This document shows, piece after piece, positions 1 through 5,674 of a DNA stretch of 7,001 bases; position 1 is the first letter of the stretch, and each line of letters opens with the position of its first letter. The stretch lies in contig CAILTZ010000862.1 in NCBI GenBank assembly GCA_903837255.1, forward strand, positions 1 through 7,001. Reading direction: 5' to 3'. The position numbers and the translations under genes are program-made. The notes under the pieces are model-generated. The model searched no databases. It saw only the letters and a list, made by a program, of their open reading frames with translations, and was not told where the DNA came from. Source of the DNA: an uncultured Pirellula sp. (lineage in GTDB: Bacteria; Planctomycetota; Planctomycetia; Pirellulales; Pirellulaceae).

Positions 1-28
1 CCGAAACCGCAAGCTTGTCGCCTTGGTC

Positions 29-31
29 CTA
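29..31 (-). other. Premature in-frame amber (TAG) codon in dnaK
   Basis: On the minus strand the codons run GAG AAA GCG ATC TAG GAC CAA GGC GAC AAG CTT. Read through, this gives LEKAI-stop-DQGDKLAVS. The E. coli DnaK lid has KQVEEAGDKLPAD at the same place, so the stop falls on a position that is Glu there; one base change from GAG, CAG or AAG would create it. The window ends nine codons later, so the remainder of the lid cannot be inspected. The stop may be a real nonsense mutation or a sequencing/assembly error. Confidence 0.85.
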
Positions 32-1693
32 GATCGCTTTCTCAAGAGCATGGATGGTATTTTCGGCGCGGGTGCGAGCTTCTGCCAACTCGACCTGCTT
101 TCGGTCATCATCGGCATGGGATTCGGCATCCCGGCGCATTCGCTCGATCTCATCTTTGCTCAGCCCACTGGATTGCTCGATCTTGACACTGGCCTGCTTG
201 CCGGACTTCAGGTCCTTGGCCGATACGTTCAAGATCCCGTTTTGGTCGATATCGAACTTGACCTCGATCTGCGGAACCCCTCGTGGTGCTGCATCGATCC
301 CTTCCAAGTTGAACTGGCCGAGCACACGGTTGTGGATTGCCATCTTGCGTTCGCCTTGGAAAACACTCACCGTCACCGCCGTTTGATTGTCGGCTGCGGT
401 CGAGAAGGTTTGTTTCTTTTCGACAGGGATTGTGGTGTTGCGTTCGATCAGGGCGGTCAGAATTCCACCTTCGGTTTCGATACCTAGCGTCAGCGGGGTG
501 ACGTCCAAGAGCAAAACGTCCTTGCGCTCTCCGGAGAGCACGCTGCCTTGGATCGCTGCTCCAACGGCGACGACTTCGTCGGGGTTGACCCCTTGGTGAG
601 GCTCCTTGCCAAAGATCCCCTTGACCAGCTCACGCACCTTCGGGACACGTGTCGATCCACCGACCAAAACGACTTCGTCGATCTCGGCTGGACGAAGCTT
701 CGCGTCTTGGAGCGCTTGGAGTACAGGTTGACGGCATCGATCGATCAGCGGATCGACCAAGCCTTCGAAGGTGCTGCGGGTGATGGTCACCAGCAAGTGC
801 TTGGGACCGGTTGCATCGGCGGTGATAAATGGCAAGTTGATGTCGGTCTGAGGAAGGGAGCTTAACTCCTTCTTGGCCTTCTCACAGGCTTCCTGAAGAC
901 GTTGCAGCGACATCGGATCTTTCCGCAGATCGATTCCGTTATCGCGCTGGAATATCGTCGCTACGTGATTGAGCAAGGCTTGGTCAAAGTCATCCCCTCC
1001 CAGGTGCGTATCACCATTGGTGCTGATAACCTCGAAGATTTTGCCCCCGCCTTCGCCATCGGTGTTGTGAGCGACCTCCAAGACAGACACGTCAAAGGTG
1101 CCACCACCGAGGTCAAACACGACGATCTTTTGGTCTTTGCTCTTGTCCAATCCGTAGGCCAAGGCCGCAGCGGTCGGCTCGTTGATGATCCGGGCCACTT
1201 CCAAACCGGCGATCTGTCCGGCATCCTTGGTGGCTTGACGCTGGGCATCGTTGAAGTAAGCAGGAACGGTGATCACAGCCTTGCTCACACGGTGGCCTAG
1301 GTAGGATTCAGCAGCCTCTTTGAGCTTGCGAAGAACCTTGGCAGAAATCTCTTGCGGAGTGAATTGCTGATCGCCGATCTGGACCTTGACGTATTCATTG
1401 GCTCCACCCACGACTTGATACGGGACAATCTTCTCTTCGGATTCGACTTCCGAGTGACGACGCCCCATGAATCGCTTGACCGAATAGATCGTTCGCCGGG
1501 GATTGACCACGGCTTGACGTCGAGCCGGGTCGCCGACGATCGTTTCGCTTTTGTCATTGAATGCGACCACGCTGGGTGTGAGTCGGTTTCCCTCGGCGTT
1601 GGGGATTACCTTGACTTCCGAACCCTCCATGACGGCCACCACCGAGTTGGTGGTTCCCAAATCGATTCCGATGATCTTTTCGCCAGATGCCAT
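29..1693 (-). CDS. dnaK: Molecular chaperone DnaK (Hsp70), truncated at the C-terminus by an in-frame amber stop
   Basis: Cytosolic ATP-dependent chaperone that normally works with DnaJ and GrpE. The 554-residue product has the full nucleotide-binding domain: phosphate-1 loop [10 protein letters not shown] at residues 8-17, [12 protein letters not shown] at 170-181, the phosphate-2 motif [12 protein letters not shown] at 192-203 and the adenosine motif [11 protein letters not shown] at 343-353. The hydrophobic interdomain linker [10 protein letters not shown] lies at 392-401, and the beta-sandwich substrate domain runs to about residue 505. The helical lid begins (LSKDEIERM, 511-519) but is cut after residue 554. 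Complete DnaK proteins are about 610-640 residues, so most of the lid and the C-terminal tail are missing. The nine codons after the stop read DQGDKLAVS, matching the conserved GDKL region of DnaK lids, so the frame once continued. The ATG at 1693 has a good ribosome binding site and the canonical N-terminus. It is divergent from pheA, with a sigma-54-like promoter upstream. Planctomycetes often carry several DnaK paralogues, so this copy may be dispensable. The family is certain; the functional state is not. Confidence 0.95.
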   Translation of the reverse strand: MASGEKIIGIDLGTTNSVVAVMEGSEVKVIPNAEGNRLTPSVVAFNDKSETIVGDPARRQAVVNPRRTIYSVKRFMGRRHSEVESEEKIVPYQVVGGANEYVKVQIGDQQFTPQEISAKVLRKLKEAAESYLGHRVSKAVITVPAYFNDAQRQATKDAGQIAGLEVARIINEPTAAALAYGLDKSKDQKIVVFDLGGGTFDVSVLEVAHNTDGEGGGKIFEVISTNGDTHLGGDDFDQALLNHVATIFQRDNGIDLRKDPMSLQRLQEACEKAKKELSSLPQTDINLPFITADATGPKHLLVTITRSTFEGLVDPLIDRCRQPVLQALQDAKLRPAEIDEVVLVGGSTRVPKVRELVKGIFGKEPHQGVNPDEVVAVGAAIQGSVLSGERKDVLLLDVTPLTLGIETEGGILTALIERNTTIPVEKKQTFSTAADNQTAVTVSVFQGERKMAIHNRVLGQFNLEGIDAAPRGVPQIEVKFDIDQNGILNVSAKDLKSGKQASVKIEQSSGLSKDEIERMRRDAESHADDDRKQVELAEARTRAENTIHALEKAI

Positions 1694-1701
1694 GGTGGAT
1701 G

Positions 1702-1708
1702 TCTCCCT
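1702..1708 (-). promoter_or_regulatory. Ribosome binding site of dnaK
   Basis: The minus-strand sequence AGGGAGA lies 8 nt before the dnaK ATG at 1693. It is the strongest Shine-Dalgarno match in the window and fixes the start that gives the canonical [18 protein letters not shown]-terminus. Confidence 0.75.
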
Positions 1709-1790
1709 AAACGCTGTTGTTCGTAAGATGGTGAATGCTGTTAAAAACTGGGCTCCAGGTGGCCGAACCTCAGCTTGTTTGTCGTTATGA

Positions 1791-1805
1791 GCAATACTTG
1801 TGCCA
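1791..1805 (-). promoter_or_regulatory. Candidate sigma-54 (RpoN) -24/-12 promoter for dnaK
   Basis: The minus strand reads TGGCAC-AAGTA-TTGC, preceded by T and followed by T. The recognised sigma-54 consensus is YTGGCACG-N4-TTGCW, and only the seventh base (A instead of G) differs. The invariant GG and GC pairs are correctly spaced. The element points at dnaK. A start about 12 nt past the GC would be near 1779, giving a leader of about 86 nt before the ATG. By the known mechanism, such a promoter needs an AAA+ enhancer-binding activator. None is in the window. Confidence 0.6.
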
Positions 1806-1814
1806 AACAGATAT

Positions 1815-1862
1815 CGCGAACCCTTGGAGGCAGCTTAACTCTATACAAAACAAGGGTTTGCG
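1815..1862. repeat. 12-bp inverted repeat with 24-bp spacer between dnaK and pheA
   Basis: CGCGAACCCTTG at 1815-1826 is the reverse complement of CAAGGGTTTGCG at 1851-1862, except for one position. The core AACCCTTG/CAAGGGTT (8 bp) is perfect. In plus-strand RNA the odd position becomes a G-U wobble, so a transcript toward pheA could form an unbroken 12-bp stem with a 24-nt loop. In minus-strand RNA it is an A-C mismatch. The left arm begins 10 bp upstream of the sigma-54-like element, so it could equally be a paired protein-binding site for dnaK control. Function is unknown. Confidence 0.5.
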
Positions 1863-1905
1863 CGTAAATTTGTGGGGCTGCAATGGACTCAACCAAAATT
1901 CCTTG

Positions 1906-1928
1906 GGTGAATTCACCGTCAATTTGAC
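1906..1928. promoter_or_regulatory. Two abutting short dyads before pheA (operator-like)
   Basis: GGTGAATTCACC at 1906-1917 is a perfect 12-bp palindrome. It is followed without a gap by GTCAATTTGAC at 1918-1928, a perfect 5-1-5 inverted repeat. Together they end exactly where the pheA Shine-Dalgarno (AGGA, 1929-1932) begins. Neither could form a good RNA hairpin because of the loop size, so a DNA-binding site is the more natural reading. Short palindromes do arise by chance, so the main evidence is their adjacency and position. Confidence 0.3.
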
Positions 1929-1932
1929 AGGA
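1929..1932 (+). promoter_or_regulatory. Ribosome binding site of pheA (start-deciding)
   Basis: AGGA sits 7 nt before a TTG at 1940 and 13 nt before the ATG at 1946. Spacing favours the TTG, which would add two residues (fMet-Lys) to the N-terminus; codon preference favours the ATG. Confidence 0.4.
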
Positions 1933-1945
1933 AACCGCTTTGAAA

Positions 1946-2896
1946 ATGCCTGCATCCGAGCCAGCTTCCACCGCAATGCCAGCCTCCGCCGAACTCCTCG
2001 AAAGGCTCCGGCAGATCGATTCGAAAATCTCGCAGCTAGCCCAAGAGCGGACCGAGATTTGGGAACACCTGGGCGCATCGATCCACCCCCTAGGGGTCGC
2101 TTATCTGGGCCCCGAGCACTCCTACAGCCACTCGGCTGCCCGCAAATACTTTGGAGTCGCACAATCGCTCCATCCTGTCGGATCGATCGCGGCGGTATTC
2201 GAAGAGGTCCAACGAGGACAGTCGCGTTACGGGGTCGTGCCGATTGAGAACAGCACCGACGGTCGGATCGTCGATACGATGTCGAACTTCATCCAGCGCC
2301 CCCTTCAGATCTGCGGCGAGGTCCTTTTGCCGATCCATCACAACCTGCTTTCAAAGTCCGATCGATCGGGGATTCGCAAAGTCTACAGCAAACCCCAGGC
2401 GCTCTCCCAATGCCGCCATTGGCTCTCAGAACACTTGCCCGAGGCCCAACGCGTTGAAGTCGCAAGTACCACCCAAGCGGTGAAGATCGCCAAGGATGAA
2501 CACGGCGCAGCGGCGATCGCTTCTTTGGAAGCCTCGGTCGAATACTCTCTGCCGATCGTTTGCGAATCGATCGAGGACGATCCGAACAATGTGACCCGAT
2601 TTGCGATCATCGGCAAGGACCAGCCGCAAGCCACTGGCAGGGACAAGACCTCGCTATTGTTCCAGGTCCCGCACCAACCCGGAGCTTTGGCCGATGCGAT
2701 GCTGTTGTTTAAGGACAACGGTATCAACCTGACTTGGATCGAATCCTTGCCGGTGCCTGGCTCTCCGAACGAGTATTACTTTTTCGTCGAGCTCGAAGGC
2801 CACCGCGCACAGGTCCATCTGCTCCAGGCCATCGATGCTCTCAAGCAGCGAGCTTTGCGGCTGGATGTCCTTGGCTCCTACTCGCGTGGAAACTGA
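1946..2896 (+). CDS. pheA: Prephenate dehydratase with ACT domain and remnant chorismate mutase helix
   Basis: Converts prephenate to phenylpyruvate in phenylalanine synthesis, in the cytosol. From the ATG it is 316 residues. Residues 15-43 (LLERLRQIDSKISQLAQERTEIWEHLG) resemble only the first helix of an AroQ chorismate mutase, and the rest of that domain is absent. The prephenate dehydratase domain follows directly, about 49-225: VAYLGPEHSYSHSAA (51-65), VVPIENSTDGRIVDT (97-111), and the catalytic motif NNVTRF at 214-219 with the essential Thr. The ACT domain (about 234-310) has the GALAD motif (246-250) and IESLP (265-269), where many relatives have ESRP, a phenylalanine-binding motif. The start could be TTG 1940, ATG 1946 or ATG 1976. 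The N-terminal 14 residues are a low-complexity PAS-rich run. It is followed after 8 nt by mnmM, so the two are probably co-transcribed. Dehydratase activity is very likely. Mutase activity is unlikely, so chorismate mutase should be encoded elsewhere. Confidence 0.93.
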   Translation: MPASEPASTAMPASAELLERLRQIDSKISQLAQERTEIWEHLGASIHPLGVAYLGPEHSYSHSAARKYFGVAQSLHPVGSIAAVFEEVQRGQSRYGVVPIENSTDGRIVDTMSNFIQRPLQICGEVLLPIHHNLLSKSDRSGIRKVYSKPQALSQCRHWLSEHLPEAQRVEVASTTQAVKIAKDEHGAAAIASLEASVEYSLPIVCESIEDDPNNVTRFAIIGKDQPQATGRDKTSLLFQVPHQPGALADAMLLFKDNGINLTWIESLPVPGSPNEYYFFVELEGHRAQVHLLQAIDALKQRALRLDVLGSYSRGN

Positions 2897-2904
2897 GACC
2901 TGCG

Positions 2905-3462
2905 ATGCATTTTACTGTCGAGGCTCAGAATCGGTGCCGGCCTTGGGTCCCCCGCTCATCGATCGCGATCGATGCGACGGCAGGAAATGGATTCGATACA
3001 CTTTTCTTGGCCGATTGTGTCGGTTCCCAAGGAAGAGTTTATGCGTTGGATCTCCAAGCCGACGCGATATTGCGCACGGCCAACAAAGTCGCCCAGGCTG
3101 GGTATTCCGATAGGGTCCAGTGCATCCGGGCCGATCATGCATCCCTTGCAGACCATGTCCAGGTTGAGCACCGTGGCAGGATCTCCTGCGCGATGTTCAA
3201 TCTGGGGTACTTGCCCCACTCCGACAAATCGGTCGTGACCCAAGCCGCGACGACTCTTCGAGCCTTGGACGCTCTGGAGCCCATTTTAGCCCCCAGTGCC
3301 GTGATCTCGATCCTGGCTTACGTGGGACACTCTGCGGGCTTGGAAGAGAGCCAAGCGGTCGATCACTGGATCCAGAAGCGTATCGAGAGTTACCTTGTCG
3401 ATCGATTGGTCGATGAGTCCAATTCCATAAGCCCTATTTTGTGGGTCTTGCGTCGGCGTTAA
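2905..3462 (+). CDS. mnmM: Class I SAM-dependent methyltransferase of the MnmM/YtqB family (probable tRNA mnm5U34 methyltransferase)
   Basis: A 185-residue Rossmann-fold methyltransferase. Residues 23-36 (DATAGNGFDTLFLA) form the SAM-binding glycine loop, VYALDLQ (45-51) gives the acidic residue that usually holds the SAM ribose, and NLGYLPHSDKS (99-109) plus TTLRAL (116-121) and AYVGHSAGLEES (138-149) are the family signature of B. subtilis YtqB, now MnmM. Family knowledge: MnmM transfers the methyl group that finishes 5-methylaminomethyluridine at the tRNA wobble position in bacteria lacking the MnmC methyltransferase. The ATG at 2905 is preferred because residues upstream in the same frame are arginine-rich, out of character and overlap pheA. 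Only a weak GAGA precedes it. The 8-nt gap to pheA suggests one transcript. The TAA stop overlaps the stop of the opposing kinase gene. The family is firm; the exact substrate in this organism is inferred. Confidence 0.85.
   Translation: MHFTVEAQNRCRPWVPRSSIAIDATAGNGFDTLFLADCVGSQGRVYALDLQADAILRTANKVAQAGYSDRVQCIRADHASLADHVQVEHRGRISCAMFNLGYLPHSDKSVVTQAATTLRALDALEPILAPSAVISILAYVGHSAGLEESQAVDHWIQKRIESYLVDRLVDESNSISPILWVLRRR
3459..3462. other. Shared TTAA: overlapping stop codons of convergent genes
   Basis: The plus-strand gene ends with TAA at 3460-3462 and the minus-strand kinase gene ends with TAA read from 3461 to 3459. The palindrome TTAA closes both frames. No stem-loop plus T-run terminator fits between them, so each transcript must end inside the other gene. 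Confidence 0.9.
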
Positions 3463-4196
3463 GCGATCCGCACAGGCGTTGGGAATTCCAAGACGAATTT
3501 CGTACCGCGGCCGACCTCGCTCTGAACGCTGATGCGTCCTCCGTGGGCTTCGATGATCTTTCGCGTTGTGGGCAATCCGAGTCCCGAACCCTCGGGTTTG
3601 GTCGAGTAAAAGGGTTCGAACATCCGCATCGCGGTTGTCTCGTCCATCCCGCAGCCGTTATCGATCATATCGATGGCAACACCTTTGGGGATAACGTAGG
3701 TCCTAACCAAGAGCTCTCCTCCATCGGGCATCGCCTCGAGCGAATTTTTCACCAGATTGATCAAGGCGGCTTGGAGCGAGGACCCGTTGAGCCGAATGTT
3801 GGGCAGGTCTGAGTCGAGGAATCGTTCGAGCCGAACGCCTTGCTTGACGGCTTGGGGCTCGAAGAGGTTCAATACCGAAAGGATTTGTTCGTTGAGGGAA
3901 CCGAGGGTCAATTCCATATCCTGCATGCGGGCGAATCGGAGAAAATCTCTCAGGAGATTCTCCATGCGATGGCACTGCTGCTTGATCATATCGACCTTGG
4001 AAATCGCACGGCGTTTCCCGGGCCATTGGCTTTCATGAAGCTCCTCGCTCAGCAGGTCGGCATTCATGTGGATGACAGACAATGGGTTTTTGATTTCGTG
4101 GGCCAGGGAACCGGCCAGCTCGGCCAGCTCGTGGTACTGCCTCCAAATCGCTCCCTCCTGGTCTTGTTCTTGGTGGTCGCTCGAATCGGTGGTCAT
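3459..4196 (-). CDS. Minimal soluble sensor histidine kinase (HisKA + HATPase_c, no sensor domain)
   Basis: A 245-residue two-component kinase that autophosphorylates on His and passes phosphate to a response regulator. The dimerisation/phosphoacceptor domain spans about 22-92, with the H-box LAHEIKNPLS (31-40, His33). The ATP-binding domain has the N box NLVKNSLEAM (147-156), G1 box DNGCGMD (179-185), F box FEPFYSTK (193-200) and G2 box GSGLGLPT (203-210). All key residues are present. The H-box style resembles NtrB-like kinases. Only about 21 polar, acidic residues precede the HisKA domain: there is no membrane segment, PAS, GAF or HAMP domain. The ATG at 4196 overlaps the pepA stop as ATGA, indicating translational coupling. 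In-frame ATGs slightly upstream (4208) would extend it into pepA. No cognate regulator is in the window, so the signal may come through a protein partner or a separate sensor. Partner and output are unknown. Confidence 0.9.
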   Translation of the reverse strand: MTTDSSDHQEQDQEGAIWRQYHELAELAGSLAHEIKNPLSVIHMNADLLSEELHESQWPGKRRAISKVDMIKQQCHRMENLLRDFLRFARMQDMELTLGSLNEQILSVLNLFEPQAVKQGVRLERFLDSDLPNIRLNGSSLQAALINLVKNSLEAMPDGGELLVRTYVIPKGVAIDMIDNGCGMDETTAMRMFEPFYSTKPEGSGLGLPTTRKIIEAHGGRISVQSEVGRGTKFVLEFPTPVRIA

Positions 4197-5641
4197 GCCA
4201 AGAGCCATTCGGCAAACGAGCGAACTAGAAAGCCTGTCCCTCCGGCGTCGCACCAGGGTTTCGGAGAGTCAAGAAACGCAGGTCCGGCGATGTCCAGATG
4301 AACCCACGGGCGAGCCTGGACAAATTCCTCGAGGAACTTGGCTGCCGTGATCGCTCCACCCCATCGCCCTTCGCCAACGTTCTTGATGTCAGCGACTTTT
4401 CCAGTGATCTGTTCGCTGTAAAAAGAGTGCATCGGGAGAGGCCAAGTGTATTCGCCACATTTTTCGGTGAAGGACTGCACATCGACTTGAAGCTGCGTTT
4501 GGTTGCTCATCAGGCCGGCTACATCGTTCCCGAGGGCCACGACGCAGGCTCCGGTAAGGGTCGCAAAGTCGATGATATGGCTGGGGTTTTCCTGCAGTGC
4601 GACGTTCAAGCAATCGGCCAGCACCAGTCGACCTTCGGCATCGGTATTGTGGATTTCGATCGTCTTGCCGCTGCGTGCCGTCAGGACATCGCCGAGTTTG
4701 AAGGCGTCTCCGGAGACGAGGTTTTCGACCAATCCGACGACGCCGATGACGTTCCTCCTAACCTTGAGTTTGGCGATCGCGTTGAAGATGGCCAGCACGG
4801 TCGCAGCTCCGGCCATGTCGCATTTCATCGTCAGCATACCGTCGGTAGGCTTGAGCGAATATCCGCCAGAGTCGAAGGTAACCCCTTTGCCTACCAGCGC
4901 CAGGGGTTCGGAGTCCGGCGTAGAGCCTCGGTATCGCAGGATCAGCAAGCGAGGTTCACGAACCGATCCGGCCGCTACGGCTAGCAGCGCTCCGCAACGT
5001 TCTTGTTCGAGCCGTTCTTTGCCCCAGACTTCGATGGAAAACCCCGCGTCGTTGGCCACCTCATTGGCACGCTGGGTGAAGGTCTCTGGGTACAACTTAT
5101 TGGGTGGCTGGTTGATCATGTGCCGAGCGAGATTGACCGACTCGCCGATAATTTCTCCGGCGCGAATCTGTGCTTCTTTAGCGCCAAGCCACTCGACGGT
5201 GCCTGGGGCGAAGGTGGTCTTTTCGCTTTTGTAGAGGTCTTGGCCCTGGGCCCCTACCATCGCCCCTGCGATGGCCGCACGGGTCTCGAGGGGTGAGTTC
5301 CCGAATCCGACAAATCGAATCACCGAGCGCTGTTTGGAGGCCAAGGCTCGCATGGCCGAACCAGCGGCGCGGAAAAAGGTGTTGCACGCTGTTGCTTGGG
5401 CACTGCCTGTGCCGACGATGGCCAAGATCCCAGCTGGGATCCCGGGCGGGGCGATAAGCATGGTGACCTTGTTGGGCTTGGTCGGCACCTCCGTGCTCTG
5501 CATAACGCGTTGAAACCAACCGGAAGTAGCTCGATCGATCGCTTGGTACTCCGCCGTGCGAGCCCAATTGTCGTCGAGGGCAACGACCAAAGCATCGCAG
5601 GGCTCAGCGACCCAATCTTGATTGGATGATACAAACTTCAT
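4193..5641 (-). CDS. pepA: Leucyl aminopeptidase (M17 family, PepA)
   Basis: Cytosolic two-metal aminopeptidase that removes N-terminal residues, especially leucine, from peptides; normally a hexamer. The 482 residues match the usual length of about 480-500. The N-terminal macro-like domain covers roughly 1-150 and is divergent, as is usual for the family. The catalytic domain from about 165 has VGKGVTFDSGGYSLKP (250-265: Lys252, Asp257, Lys264), MKCDMAGA (272-279, Asp275) and the M17 signature NTDAEGRL (332-339: Asp334, Glu336, Arg338). All metal-binding and catalytic positions are intact. E. coli PepA also binds DNA in site-specific recombination and carAB control; nothing here shows that role. 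The ATG start at 5641 has no clear Shine-Dalgarno. The gene lies 33 nt after the glycosyltransferase gene and overlaps the kinase gene by 4 nt (ATGA), so it is probably in an operon with both. Confidence 0.95.
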   Translation of the reverse strand: MKFVSSNQDWVAEPCDALVVALDDNWARTAEYQAIDRATSGWFQRVMQSTEVPTKPNKVTMLIAPPGIPAGILAIVGTGSAQATACNTFFRAAGSAMRALASKQRSVIRFVGFGNSPLETRAAIAGAMVGAQGQDLYKSEKTTFAPGTVEWLGAKEAQIRAGEIIGESVNLARHMINQPPNKLYPETFTQRANEVANDAGFSIEVWGKERLEQERCGALLAVAAGSVREPRLLILRYRGSTPDSEPLALVGKGVTFDSGGYSLKPTDGMLTMKCDMAGAATVLAIFNAIAKLKVRRNVIGVVGLVENLVSGDAFKLGDVLTARSGKTIEIHNTDAEGRLVLADCLNVALQENPSHIIDFATLTGACVVALGNDVAGLMSNQTQLQVDVQSFTEKCGEYTWPLPMHSFYSEQITGKVADIKNVGEGRWGGAITAAKFLEEFVQARPWVHLDIAGPAFLDSPKPWCDAGGTGFLVRSFAEWLLA

Positions 5642-5674
5642 CGTTGTTTTTGACCGTAGACGTAAAGTTCTAAG

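Noticed and set aside
29..31. Amber codon as a programmed pyrrolysine or readthrough site in DnaK
   Set aside because: Nothing supports pyrrolysine machinery in such an organism, the residue there is Glu in E. coli DnaK, and no downstream structure can be seen because the window ends. A nonsense mutation or sequence error is simpler.
1842..1847. TATACA as a -10 box for pheA
   Set aside because: Only four of six bases match and no -35-like hexamer is found 16-18 bp upstream; too weak to list as a promoter.
1924..1929. TTGACA as a housekeeping -35 box for pheA
   Set aside because: A matching -10 box would fall inside the coding sequence after the likely start, and the bases there (TGCCTG) do not fit.
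1694..1939. CIRCE heat-shock operator upstream of dnaK
   Set aside because: No TTAGCACTC-N9-GAGTGCTAA or close variant on either strand.
1735..2247. 170-residue plus-strand frame spanning the intergenic region and the start of pheA
   Set aside because: It overlaps pheA in another frame, has arginine/proline-rich out-of-frame composition, no ribosome binding site and no motif.
2734..2904. 57-residue N-terminal extension of the methyltransferase
   Set aside because: It overlaps the ACT-domain codons of pheA, needs a non-ATG or internal start, and has the arginine-rich look of out-of-frame translation. The ATG at 2905 begins just before the Rossmann fold.
3840..4301. 153-residue plus-strand frame opposite the kinase
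   Set aside because: Antisense of the conserved HisKA region; no independent coding signal.
4298..4984. 228-residue open frame on the plus strand opposite pepA
   Set aside because: Antisense shadow of a strongly conserved M17 gene; its translation has no recognisable domain and reflects codon bias on the other strand.
5642..5674. Terminator or promoter between the glycosyltransferase gene and pepA
   Set aside because: The 33-nt gap shows no hairpin with a T-run and no convincing promoter; co-transcription is more likely.
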